In this document: positions 7,507 through 14,140 of the stretch, one piece after another | How positions within the stretch are numbered: position 1 is the first letter of the stretch | How the letters are laid out: each line of letters begins with the position of its first letter | Source of the DNA: an uncultured Eubacterium sp. | GTDB lineage: Bacteria > Bacillota > Clostridia > Lachnospirales > Lachnospiraceae | Direction of reading: 5' to 3' | DNA: 14,140 nucleotides | NCBI GenBank assembly: GCA_905236225.1 | Contig: CAJOPM010000104.1 | Coordinates: forward strand, 1-14,140 | Position numbers and translations under genes: made by a program | The notes under the pieces: model-generated | Told to the model about the DNA's origin: nothing | What the model saw: the letters and a program-made list of their open reading frames with translations, nothing else | The model's database searches: none

Positions 7507-7534
7507 ATTATATATCATATATTAAACATTTCAA
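7507..7534 (-). promoter_or_regulatory. sigma-A promoter for the serC operon
   Basis: On the minus strand TTGAAA (7534-7529) is followed by a 16-base spacer and a perfect TATAAT (7512-7507), in AT-rich sequence. It lies in the 133-base gap between ilvB and serC, the widest in the window. Expected start is near 7500, giving a leader of about 58 bases that contains a palindrome and the serC ribosome binding site. No terminator is recognisable after ilvB, so read-through from the upstream genes is possible. Confidence 0.75.
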
Positions 7535-7574
7535 TAAATTTTTAACAAAGATGACATTTAATAAAGTGGTATGT

Positions 7575-9245
7575 TTATTTTTCATCCGGCATCATAATGT
7601 CATTTATAGGCTTGCCGGGCGCTACCATAGGCCATACCTTGTCATCTTCATCTATTATACAATCTATAAGAAACGGTTCTTTAGATGCAAGTGCTTTGTC
7701 AAACGCTTCTTCAAATTCAGACTTATTTGTGACCCTTTGAGCCTGCGCTCCCATAGCCTGCGCCAATTTAACAAAATCGGTTTTATCTTCCAATACAGTA
7801 TTGGAATATCTTTGCTCATAGAAAAGCTCCTGCCACTGATGAACCATTCCCAAAACATGATTATTGATGACAACCTCTATAAGCGGAAGCTTTTGTCTTA
7901 CCGCTGTAGCTATCTCATTCATGTTCATTCTAAAACATCCATCGCCCGCTATATTGATAACCTGTTTGTTTGGATTTGCTATCTGTGCTCCTATCGCAGC
8001 TCCAAGCCCAAATCCCATAGTACCAAGTCCACCGGATGAAAGCAGCGTCCTGGGCTTAGTGTATTTGTAATACTGTGCAGCCCACATCTGATGCTGACCA
8101 ACCTCTGTTACTATAATCGCATCACCTTTGGTCTTCTCGTAGATAGACTCGATAATAGTAGGTCCGCTAAATCCTGTTTTACATGATTTGAGCGGGAAGT
8201 TTTCTTTGAGCTTTGATATCTCTTCCATCCACGGCTTATGTGACTGCTGTTCAAGCCTGACATTAATTCTGTTTAGAATCTCTGCAACATCTCCTATAAC
8301 CTCTGCATCTACTCTGATATTCTTGCCAATTTCTGCAGGATCTACATCAAACTGCAGTATCTTTGCCTTTGGTGCAAATTTATCAGCTTTACCAAAAACT
8401 CTGTCAGAAAATCTGGTGCCAATGGCAATTAGCAAATCACATTTTTGAACGCTGAGATTAGATGTCTTGGTACCATGCATGCCAAGCATACCGGTATATC
8501 TTTCATCGGTACCCGAAAATGCGCCTTTACCCATAAGAGTATCGCATACCGGCGCATCAACTATATCTGCAAAAGTTTTAAGCTGCTTGGATGCATCTGA
8601 TAACACACAACCTCCACCGGCAAATATAACCGGCCTTTGTGATTTTCTAATCATCGATACAGCTTTTTCTAAGTCATCTTCCTTAATACTCTCTGTTATC
8701 GGAGATATTTGCGCTATTTTCTCGCTCTTGTACTCAGCTTTAAGCGCCGTAACATCCTTCGGCACATCTACAAGCACAGGGCCACGTCTTCCGCTTTGCG
8801 CTATCTTAAACGCTCTTCGAATCGTCTTGGCAAGATCATTAACATCCTTGACTATAAAATTGTGCTTGGTAATAGGAGTACTGATACCGGTGATGTCTAT
8901 TTCCTGAAAGCTGTCCCTTCCTAATAGGGAACAGCCTACATTACAGGTTATTGCAACAATTGGTATCGAATCCATATACGCCGTCGCTATACCGGTAACA
9001 AGATTAGTAGCACCGGGGCCTGAAGTAGCAAAGCATACTCCAACCTTTCCGGTGCTTCTTGCATATCCGTCTGCAGCATGCGACGCCCCTTGCTCATGCG
9101 AGGTAAGTACATGCTTTATTTCATCGCTATGTTTATATAATTCGTCGTACAGGTTGAGGATGGCGCCTCCGGGATAACCGAAGACGGTGTCCACCCCCTG
9201 CTCCTTTAAACATTCAATTATTATCTGAGCTCCCGTAAGAAACAT
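7575..9245 (-). CDS. ilvB: acetolactate synthase, large (catalytic) subunit
   Basis: A thiamine-diphosphate enzyme that condenses two pyruvates to acetolactate (valine/leucine) or pyruvate with 2-oxobutyrate to acetohydroxybutyrate (isoleucine). The 556-residue length fits the family. Visible are YPGGA (24-28), the catalytic glutamate in SHEQGASHAADGY (E51), SGPGATN (75-81), DSFQEIDITG (111-120), and the ThDP/Mg motif from GDG (434-436) to NN (461-462). The sequence GMVHQWQELFY (466-476) is characteristic of anabolic acetolactate synthases as opposed to other ThDP enzymes. It lies 14 bases after ilvD with a modest AAAGG site. The regulatory small subunit gene ilvN is not adjacent, so either it is elsewhere or this enzyme works without it. 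A 133-base gap with a promoter follows. Confidence 0.94.
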   Translation of the reverse strand: MFLTGAQIIIECLKEQGVDTVFGYPGGAILNLYDELYKHSDEIKHVLTSHEQGASHAADGYARSTGKVGVCFATSGPGATNLVTGIATAYMDSIPIVAITCNVGCSLLGRDSFQEIDITGISTPITKHNFIVKDVNDLAKTIRRAFKIAQSGRRGPVLVDVPKDVTALKAEYKSEKIAQISPITESIKEDDLEKAVSMIRKSQRPVIFAGGGCVLSDASKQLKTFADIVDAPVCDTLMGKGAFSGTDERYTGMLGMHGTKTSNLSVQKCDLLIAIGTRFSDRVFGKADKFAPKAKILQFDVDPAEIGKNIRVDAEVIGDVAEILNRINVRLEQQSHKPWMEEISKLKENFPLKSCKTGFSGPTIIESIYEKTKGDAIIVTEVGQHQMWAAQYYKYTKPRTLLSSGGLGTMGFGLGAAIGAQIANPNKQVINIAGDGCFRMNMNEIATAVRQKLPLIEVVINNHVLGMVHQWQELFYEQRYSNTVLEDKTDFVKLAQAMGAQAQRVTNKSEFEEAFDKALASKEPFLIDCIIDEDDKVWPMVAPGKPINDIMMPDEK

Positions 9246-9259
9246 TGTTTTCGCCTTTC

Positions 9260-10933
9260 TTATTCAAAAGTCGGAGTCTTTAATATTGCTCCCGTGCTTC
9301 CGGATGTCACCATCTGTTGATAGCGTGCAAGGTAGCCTTCTGTAACTCTTGGCTTTCTCGGCTTCCAAGCTGCTTTTCTCTTAGCAAGTTCTTCATCAGA
9401 TACATCAAGCTCTAATTTCATCTGCGGTATATTTATCTTGATAATATCTCCTTCTTCAACTAATGCTATTGGACCGCCTACAGCTGCCTCAGGTGAGACA
9501 TGTCCGATAGCTGCTCCACGGCTTGCTCCCGAGAAACGACCGTCTGTAATAAGCGCTACTGATGAACCAAGTCCCATTCCTACTATAGCTGATGTAGGAT
9601 TGAGCATCTCTCTCATTCCGGGGCCACCCTTAGGTCCTTCGTAACGAATAACTACAACATCACCTTCATTTATCTTACCGCCTTTAATTGCATTAATGGC
9701 ATCTTCTTCACTATCAAATACTCTTGCCGGACCTTCATGTACCATCATCTCTTCAACAACAGCAGATCGCTTAACCACGCCTCCGTCAGGAGCCAAATTG
9801 CCCTTAAGAACTGCAAGTCCGCCTGTTTGTGAATAAGGATTATCTATAGGTCTTATAACCTCAGGATTGGCATTCTTAACATCCTTAATATTCTCGCCTA
9901 CAGTCTTTCCTGTTACAGTCATGCAGTCAAGGTTAAGAAGATCCTTCTTAGCAAGCTCTGCCATAACAGCATACACACCGCCGGCTTCGTTTAAATCTTC
10001 CATATATGTAGGACCTGCCGGAGCTAAATGACAAAGGTTAGGTGTCTTTTCACTGATTTCATTTGCAAATGATATATCAAAGTCAAAACCTACCTCATGC
10101 GCAATAGCCGGAAGATGCAACATAGAGTTGGTAGAACAACCAAGAGCCATATCCATGGTAAGAGCATTTAATATTGCTTCCTTAGTCATGATATCTCTGG
10201 GGCGAATATTCTTCTTAAGCATATCCATTACTGCCATACCTGCATGCTTAGCAAGCTTGATTCTGTCTGAATAAACAGCAGGTATTGTACCATTGCCGCG
10301 AAGTCCCATACCGAGTGCTTCGGTTAAGCAGTTCATTGAATTAGCCGTGTACATACCTGAGCAAGAACCGCAAGTAGGACAAACTTTATTTTCAAATTCC
10401 GTAACCTCTTCCTCTGTCATAGTGCCTGCTGCATATGAGCCTACAGCCTCAAACATAGAAGATAATGATCTCTTTCTTCCTCCGATATGACCTGCAAGCA
10501 TCGGTCCGCCACTTACAAATACTGTAGGAACGTTAACTCTTGCAGCTGCCATCAAAAGACCGGGCACGTTCTTATCACAGTTAGGCACCATAACAAGCGC
10601 ATCAAATTGGTGTGCAAGCGCCATACACTCTGTAGAGTCCGCAATAAGATCTCTGGTTACCAGAGAATATTTCATTCCCACATGTCCCATAGCAATTCCG
10701 TCACATACTGCAATAGCAGGGAATACTACCGGAGTTCCTCCTGCCATTGATACCCCGAGCTTAACAGCCTCAACGAGTTTATCAATGTTCATATGTCCGG
10801 GAACTATTTCGTTATATGAACTAACAATTCCAACAAGCGGTCTTTCTAAATCTTCCTTGGTAAATCCAAGTGCATTAAACAGTGATCTGTGCGGTGCCTG
10901 CTGCATACCGACTTTTACATTATCACTTCTCAT
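9260..10933 (-). CDS. ilvD: dihydroxy-acid dehydratase
   Basis: An iron-sulfur enzyme that dehydrates 2,3-dihydroxy-isovalerate and 2,3-dihydroxy-3-methylvalerate to the 2-keto acids preceding valine/leucine and isoleucine. Numbering from ATG 10933 gives 557 residues, the usual length. Motifs include SNCDK-type VPNCDKNVPG (117-126), VSGGPMLAGH (140-149), CPTCGSCSGMYTANSMNC (185-202), GCSTNSMLHLPA, GPKGGPGMREM and TDGRFSGASRGAAIGHVSPE. Residues 41-50 read NEIVPGHMNI, where [2Fe-2S] members have a cysteine (PCN). This resembles the E. coli enzyme and suggests an oxygen-sensitive [4Fe-4S] cluster, fitting an anaerobe. The ATG is preferred over an in-frame TTG at 10954 because AAGGAAGG sits nine bases before it and the TTG would overlap the leuB stop. 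Sugar-acid dehydratases are related, but the ilvB and leuB neighbours support this call. Confidence 0.95.
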   Translation of the reverse strand: MRSDNVKVGMQQAPHRSLFNALGFTKEDLERPLVGIVSSYNEIVPGHMNIDKLVEAVKLGVSMAGGTPVVFPAIAVCDGIAMGHVGMKYSLVTRDLIADSTECMALAHQFDALVMVPNCDKNVPGLLMAAARVNVPTVFVSGGPMLAGHIGGRKRSLSSMFEAVGSYAAGTMTEEEVTEFENKVCPTCGSCSGMYTANSMNCLTEALGMGLRGNGTIPAVYSDRIKLAKHAGMAVMDMLKKNIRPRDIMTKEAILNALTMDMALGCSTNSMLHLPAIAHEVGFDFDISFANEISEKTPNLCHLAPAGPTYMEDLNEAGGVYAVMAELAKKDLLNLDCMTVTGKTVGENIKDVKNANPEVIRPIDNPYSQTGGLAVLKGNLAPDGGVVKRSAVVEEMMVHEGPARVFDSEEDAINAIKGGKINEGDVVVIRYEGPKGGPGMREMLNPTSAIVGMGLGSSVALITDGRFSGASRGAAIGHVSPEAAVGGPIALVEEGDIIKINIPQMKLELDVSDEELAKRKAAWKPRKPRVTEGYLARYQQMVTSGSTGAILKTPTFE

Positions 10934-10942
10934 AATGATTAT

Positions 10943-10950
10943 CCTTCCTT
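10943..10950 (-). promoter_or_regulatory. ribosome binding site fixing the ilvD start
   Basis: AAGGAAGG on the minus strand lies nine bases before the ATG at 10933 and begins right after the leuB TGA. It supports the 557-residue form of IlvD over the seven-residue-longer form beginning at a TTG. Confidence 0.75.
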
Positions 10951-12051
10951 TCAAATATGCTCAACTATTAAATCTCCCATTTGGGATGTTCCTATCTGTT
11001 TTACTGCTGCTCTTTCCTCATCAGAATGCGGCATAATATCAATAGTACGATACCCTTCTTTAAGTACAGCTCTTACTGCTGCCTCTATATCATCTGCTTC
11101 TTTGGAAAGATCAAATGAAAATCTAAGCATCATAGCTGCACTTAATATTGTAGCAATAGGATTAGCTATTCCCTTTCCTGCTATATCAGGCGCAGAGCCA
11201 CCGCTTGGCTCATAAAGCCCAAATGACGAATCATTAAAGCTGGCAGATGAGAGCATTCCCAGTGACCCAGTAACCATGCTGGCCTCATCGGATAATATAT
11301 CTCCAAACATATTCTCTGTAAGAATCACATCAAACTGGCCGGGATTTTTAACAAGCTGCATGGCACAATTATCAACAAGCATATGCTCATACGAAACATT
11401 CGGATAATTAGCTGCTACCTCGTCAACAATTTTACGCCAAAGTCTTGATGAATCAAGCACGTTAGCTTTATCAACGCTTGTCACTTTGCATCTTCTCTTT
11501 TTTGCAGATTCAAATGCCTTGATGGCAATACGTCTGATTTCATTCTCGTCATATGTAAGGACATCCGTTGCCTTTAATACGCCATCTACTTCTTCTGTCT
11601 TCTTTTCTCCGAAGTATAAGCCTCCTGTAAGCTCTCTCATAATAGCAAGATCAAATCCGTCTCCTATTATCTCGTCTTTAAGCGGGCACTCACCTCTAAG
11701 CTCATCATAAAGATAAGCCGGTCTAAGATTAGCAAATAAATTAAGCGCTTTTCTAAGTCTTAAAAGCCCCGCCTCAGGGCGCTTGTCTGGCGGCAACTTA
11801 TACCAGGGCGACGTAGATGTGTTTCCGCCTATCGACCCCATAAGCACAGCATCGGATGCTTTTGCCGCAGCAATTGCCTCATCTGTAAGAGGCTCTCCGC
11901 ATGCATCAATTGAGCATCCGCCCATAAGTATATCTTCATATTCAAATTCGTGATTGTATTTTATTGCTATACGATCAAGAACCTTCTTTGCTTCTTCAAC
12001 AATCTCCGGTCCTATTCCGTCTCCTTTGATTACTCCAATATGAAATTTCAT
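10951..12051 (-). CDS. leuB: 3-isopropylmalate dehydrogenase
   Basis: It performs NAD-dependent oxidative decarboxylation of 3-isopropylmalate in leucine synthesis. The 366-residue protein shows GDGIGPEI (10-17), the LLRLRKALNLFANLRP substrate loop with R100 and R110, MRELTGGLYFGE with R139 (138-149), K195 in SVDKANVLDSSR, D227 in LVDNCAM, and metal ligands D251 and D255 in GDILSDEAS. The NAD-binding stretch reads EPSGGSAPDIAGKGIANP (281-298), where many homologues have EPIHGSAPD. The substrate loop and neighbours favour LeuB over isocitrate or tartrate dehydrogenases. Its ATG begins one base after the yajC stop and the upstream A/G-rich stretch is only a weak ribosome binding site, so translation is probably coupled to yajC. 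leuA and leuCD are not in the window. Confidence 0.95.
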   Translation of the reverse strand: MKFHIGVIKGDGIGPEIVEEAKKVLDRIAIKYNHEFEYEDILMGGCSIDACGEPLTDEAIAAAKASDAVLMGSIGGNTSTSPWYKLPPDKRPEAGLLRLRKALNLFANLRPAYLYDELRGECPLKDEIIGDGFDLAIMRELTGGLYFGEKKTEEVDGVLKATDVLTYDENEIRRIAIKAFESAKKRRCKVTSVDKANVLDSSRLWRKIVDEVAANYPNVSYEHMLVDNCAMQLVKNPGQFDVILTENMFGDILSDEASMVTGSLGMLSSASFNDSSFGLYEPSGGSAPDIAGKGIANPIATILSAAMMLRFSFDLSKEADDIEAAVRAVLKEGYRTIDIMPHSDEERAAVKQIGTSQMGDLIVEHI

Positions 12052-12052
12052 T

Positions 12053-12403
12053 TTATTTCTTATCTTCTTTCTCTTCAGATGACTCTATTGCATCTTCAGG
12101 TTTCTCAATTTCTGCTATTGCTCCCTTTTGCATAGGTATACGGCAGTTCTTATTGTTTCCGAATTCAACGATTACAGTATCTTCGGATACATCAATAAGA
12201 GTGCCATAAAAGCCGCCTGTAGTAAGAACCGTATCTCCCGGCTCCATAGATGCAAGCATGGCCTCTTTTTGCTTCTTAGCCTTGTTTTGAGGACGGAACA
12301 TAAAGAACCATATAAACACAAAAAGAATTACTATCCATATAATCATGATAGTACTACTGCCTCCGGATGAAGAGCTTGTCAAAAATAATGATGATAGCGA
12401 CAT
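12053..12403 (-). CDS. yajC: preprotein translocase subunit YajC
   Basis: YajC is a small single-span membrane protein that associates with SecDF and the SecYEG translocon. The 116-residue product has one transmembrane helix (about 18-37, IMIIWIVILFVFIWFFMF) followed by the family signature RPQNKAKKQKEAM (37-49). A small beta-type domain contains EPGDTVLTTGGFYGTLIDV (54-72). A charged tail follows (about 100-116), which varies between species. AGGAGG precedes the ATG. It lies 101 bases after tgt, the usual tgt-yajC order in Firmicutes, and runs directly into leuB. The pairing with leucine genes is probably chromosomal convenience. secD and secF are not seen. Confidence 0.95.
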   Translation of the reverse strand: MSLSSLFLTSSSSGGSSTIMIIWIVILFVFIWFFMFRPQNKAKKQKEAMLASMEPGDTVLTTGGFYGTLIDVSEDTVIVEFGNNKNCRIPMQKGAIAEIEKPEDAIESSEEKEDKK

Positions 12404-12437
12404 TGTTTTTCCTCCTAAATATAAACTTTATAACATA

Positions 12438-12454
12438 GCACTATAAATGAGTGC
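12438..12454. repeat. small inverted repeat in the tgt-yajC gap
   Basis: Five-base arms GCACT and AGTGC surround a seven-base centre. It lies just downstream of the candidate yajC promoter, within the first transcribed bases. It may be an operator or a leader hairpin; arms this short could also arise by chance. Confidence 0.3.
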
Positions 12455-12463
12455 GCTTTCTTA

Positions 12464-12492
12464 ATAATACACAATAGCTTGCGATAGGGCAA
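12464..12492 (-). promoter_or_regulatory. candidate promoter for yajC-leuB-ilvD-ilvB
   Basis: On the minus strand TTGCCC (12492-12487, four of six matches to the -35 consensus) is followed after 17 bases by TATTAT (12469-12464, five of six). It lies in the 101-base gap between tgt and yajC. A start near 12457 would give a leader of about 55 bases ending in the AGGAGG of yajC. No terminator after tgt is recognisable, so this would be an internal promoter. Confidence 0.45.
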
Positions 12493-12504
12493 GGATTATT
12501 TTAC

Positions 12505-13632
12505 TCATTGACTGCGCATAAGCTCAAGCTTTGATTTCTTAAATTCGCTGTATCTTCCTTCGCATATGGCAATTCTGATTTCTTCTATCAGGTTGTTGTA
12601 ATAATAAAGATTATGCATAACACACAGTCTCATACCGAGCATCTCTTTAGCCTTGAGAAGATGTCTTATATAAGCGCGGCTAAAACTTTTGCAGGCAGGG
12701 CACTTACATCCCTCTTCGATTGGTCTTGTATCTGTCTCATATTTTTTATTAAAAAGATTAATCTTGCCATAAGTTGTATAAAGATGTCCGTGTCTTCCGT
12801 TTCTCGTAGGATATACGCAGTCGAAAAAGTCTACTCCTCTTTCTACGGCTTCTAATATATTTTGCGGCGTGCCCACGCCCATAAGATAAGTTGGCTTGTT
12901 CTTTGGCAAATATGGCACAGTGGCCTCTAACATATCGTACATCTGCTCGTGGGTTTCTCCGACCGCAAGTCCGCCTATCGCATACCCGTCCAAATCAAGC
13001 TGTGCTATGCGTTTAGCATTATCTTGTCTGATATCTGCAAAAACCGCCCCCTGATTGATACCAAAGAGCATCTGCTTTTTGTTGATAGTTTTTTCCAATG
13101 AATTAAGCCTTTTCATCTCATCTATGCATCTTAAAAGCCATCTGTACGTCCTTTCAACGGACTCTTTTACGTATTCTCTTTGAGCAAGCGCCGGCGGACA
13201 TTCATCGAACGCCATTGCAATGGTAGATGCAAGATTTGACTGTATTTGCATACTCTCTTCAGGCCCCATAAATATGAGGCGGCCATCCACATGAGAATGG
13301 AATGTGACCCCCTCTTCTTTAATCTTTCTAAGATCTGCCAGGGAAAAGACCTGAAACCCTCCCGAGTCGGTAAGCGTCGGGCCTTTCCATGACATAAATT
13401 TTGATACGCCGCCCATTTCATATACTATATCATCGCCCGGTCTTACATGAAGATGATATGTATTCGCTAAGACAACCTGAGTCTTAAGCTGTTCTAAATC
13501 CACAGCAGAGACTGCGCCTTTAATTGCCGCCGCCGTCGCAACATTCATAAAAACGGGCGTCATAATGTCACCATCAACCGTATGAAGCACGCCGGCCTTA
13601 GCATCTTTGTCTGTATGTAGAATTTCGTACAT
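12505..13632 (-). CDS. tgt: queuine tRNA-ribosyltransferase (tRNA-guanine transglycosylase)
   Basis: It exchanges guanine-34 of GUN-anticodon tRNAs for the queuosine precursor preQ1 (bacterial type). The 375-residue length is typical. TDSGGFQ (88-94) contains the general acid/base aspartate D89. FDECPP is at 142-147 and GINQGAVFADIR at 191-202. GYAIGGLAVGE (216-226) is the base-recognition loop. The nucleophile D271 is in FDCVYPTRNGR. Zinc ligands are C309, C311, C314 and H340 (CKCPAC...VMHN). The ATG at 13632 is chosen because GAGGAAAGG sits five bases upstream and the protein then begins as homologues do; a 21-residue longer form would overlap the preceding gene. That gene's stop ends one base before this ATG, so translation may be coupled. 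yajC follows after 101 bases. Confidence 0.96.
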   Translation of the reverse strand: MYEILHTDKDAKAGVLHTVDGDIMTPVFMNVATAAAIKGAVSAVDLEQLKTQVVLANTYHLHVRPGDDIVYEMGGVSKFMSWKGPTLTDSGGFQVFSLADLRKIKEEGVTFHSHVDGRLIFMGPEESMQIQSNLASTIAMAFDECPPALAQREYVKESVERTYRWLLRCIDEMKRLNSLEKTINKKQMLFGINQGAVFADIRQDNAKRIAQLDLDGYAIGGLAVGETHEQMYDMLEATVPYLPKNKPTYLMGVGTPQNILEAVERGVDFFDCVYPTRNGRHGHLYTTYGKINLFNKKYETDTRPIEEGCKCPACKSFSRAYIRHLLKAKEMLGMRLCVMHNLYYYNNLIEEIRIAICEGRYSEFKKSKLELMRSQ

Positions 13633-13633
13633 A

Positions 13634-14140
13634 TTAGCCTTTCCTCGTTTTCTTACTCCATGCAGAATAATATTTTTTACCATTAACCTTGGCATAAGTT
13701 CTCACTCTGCAATAATAACCGCGTCTGTTGGACAACCCGCTTATAATAACTCTGTTTTTCTTATATCCTCTAACATTGATTGTTCTTTTTGTCTTAAAGC
13801 TTGACCGCGATGAAATCTGCACTTGATAACCGTTTGCATTGGAATTTTTCTTCCATATAAGTTCAACGGAATATGCATAATATCTGACATAACTCTTTAT
13901 TGTGGGTTTTTTCGGTGCCAAAATTTTGATTTTGACAGTTTTGGTAGCTTCTTGATATTCGGAGCTTGCCGCTGCCCTAATAGTTATCTTAACGGTAGTA
14001 TTGGTGCTTTTTTTGCCCCGTATTTTGACCTTGCCTTCAGATGTTACTTTTACGTATTTAGTATTAGAGCTTTCATATGTAAGATCGGTGTTTGCCTCTG
14101 CTCCTAAGTAAAATGAAGAACAACCTATTCTCTTTTTAAT
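13634..14140 (-). CDS. secreted or surface protein, C-terminal Ig-like and Fn3-like domains (partial)
   Basis: The frame is open from the right edge to a TAA at 13634, giving 168 residues of a longer protein whose start is outside the window. Residues about 10-72 (YLGAEANTDLTYESSNTKYV, then EGKVKIRGKKSTN) resemble a bacterial Ig-like (BIG2-type) domain. Residues about 75-168 form a fibronectin type III-like domain: APKKPTIKSYVRYYAYSVEL, then NGYQVQISSRSSF, ISGLSNRRGYYCRVRTYAKV and a final YYSAWSKK. Such tandem modules end many cell-wall or adhesive proteins of Lachnospiraceae, where they act as stalks or carbohydrate/protein-binding units. The visible tail is very basic and has no LPXTG or transmembrane anchor, so attachment, if any, must come from upstream parts. 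Its stop codon ends one base before tgt, and the tgt ribosome binding site lies in its last codons. Function cannot be told from this fragment. Confidence 0.75.
   Translation of the reverse strand: MKKRIGCSSFYLGAEANTDLTYESSNTKYVKVTSEGKVKIRGKKSTNTTVKITIRAAASSEYQEATKTVKIKILAPKKPTIKSYVRYYAYSVELIWKKNSNANGYQVQISSRSSFKTKRTINVRGYKKNRVIISGLSNRRGYYCRVRTYAKVNGKKYYSAWSKKTRKG
13638..13646 (-). promoter_or_regulatory. ribosome binding site fixing the tgt start
   Basis: GAGGAAAGG on the minus strand ends five bases before the ATG at 13632. It lies within the last codons of the upstream surface-protein gene and argues against the longer in-frame tgt start at 13695. Confidence 0.75.

Noticed and set aside
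7442..7574. Riboswitch or T-box leader ahead of serC
   Set aside because: The predicted leader is only about 58 bases, with no T-box sequence or known aptamer core that I can recognise.
10934..10954. Seven-residue N-terminal extension of IlvD from a TTG
   Set aside because: It would start inside the leuB stop and ignore the AAGGAAGG site that serves the ATG at 10933.
12473..12496. CTTGC/GCAAG hairpin after tgt as a terminator
   Set aside because: Five-base arms with no T-run; it overlaps the candidate yajC promoter instead.
13633..13695. Twenty-one-residue N-terminal extension of Tgt
   Set aside because: It overlaps the preceding gene, has no homologous look, and a good ribosome binding site precedes the ATG at 13632.
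13634..13921. A separate 95-residue Fn3 protein starting at a TTG
   Set aside because: The same frame stays open to the right edge and encodes an Ig-like domain before the Fn3 part, so this is the end of a longer protein.

Overview
The window (14,140 bases, roughly 40% GC by eye) is a compact stretch of bacterial chromosome. Every convincing gene lies on the minus strand, so transcription runs from high to low coordinates. Strong AGGAGG-type ribosome binding sites, very short intergenic gaps, the tgt-yajC pair and the protein styles (short ACT-type SerA, Clostridia-type IlvB and LeuB, a surface protein with Ig-like and Fn3-like domains) suggest an anaerobic Firmicute, most likely a Lachnospiraceae-type Clostridium relative. 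This taxonomic guess comes from recalled sequence style, not from a search.

Layout in transcription order (right to left). (1) At 13634-14140 is the C-terminal part of a secreted or surface protein with an Ig-like and an Fn3-like domain. (2) Next come tgt (queuosine tRNA modification) and yajC (Sec translocase accessory protein), then leuB, ilvD and ilvB (branched-chain amino acid synthesis), spaced 1-101 bases apart. A candidate promoter lies between tgt and yajC. (3) A 133-base gap holds a near-consensus sigma-A promoter with a palindrome at its start point. It drives a second run: serC, serA, a DUF1015 protein, an MscS-type channel, cysD and cysNC. (4) At the extreme left, directly after the cysNC stop codon, are two perfect 19-base tandem repeats and a promoter-like sequence pointing out of the window. 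These may be the end of an insertion sequence or the control region of the next gene.

The logic of the second run is attractive. SerA and SerC divert 3-phosphoglycerate to phosphoserine, the carbon source for serine and cysteine. CysD and CysNC activate sulfate to APS and PAPS, the sulfur source. One promoter could therefore coordinate both halves of cysteine precursor supply. Absent from the window are a phosphoserine phosphatase (serB), APS/PAPS reductase, sulfite reductase and cysteine synthase. The DUF1015 protein is the one member whose role is unknown. It has its own candidate internal promoter inside a 58-base inverted repeat.

The branched-chain genes are also an incomplete set: ilvN, ilvC, leuA and leuCD are not here. 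No rRNA, tRNA, CRISPR array, T-box, known riboswitch or clear rho-independent terminator was seen. No gene-free stretch exceeds about 135 bases. No wholly novel system is evident; the most interesting items are DUF1015 in its serine/sulfate context, the two palindromic regulatory regions, and the repeats at the left edge.
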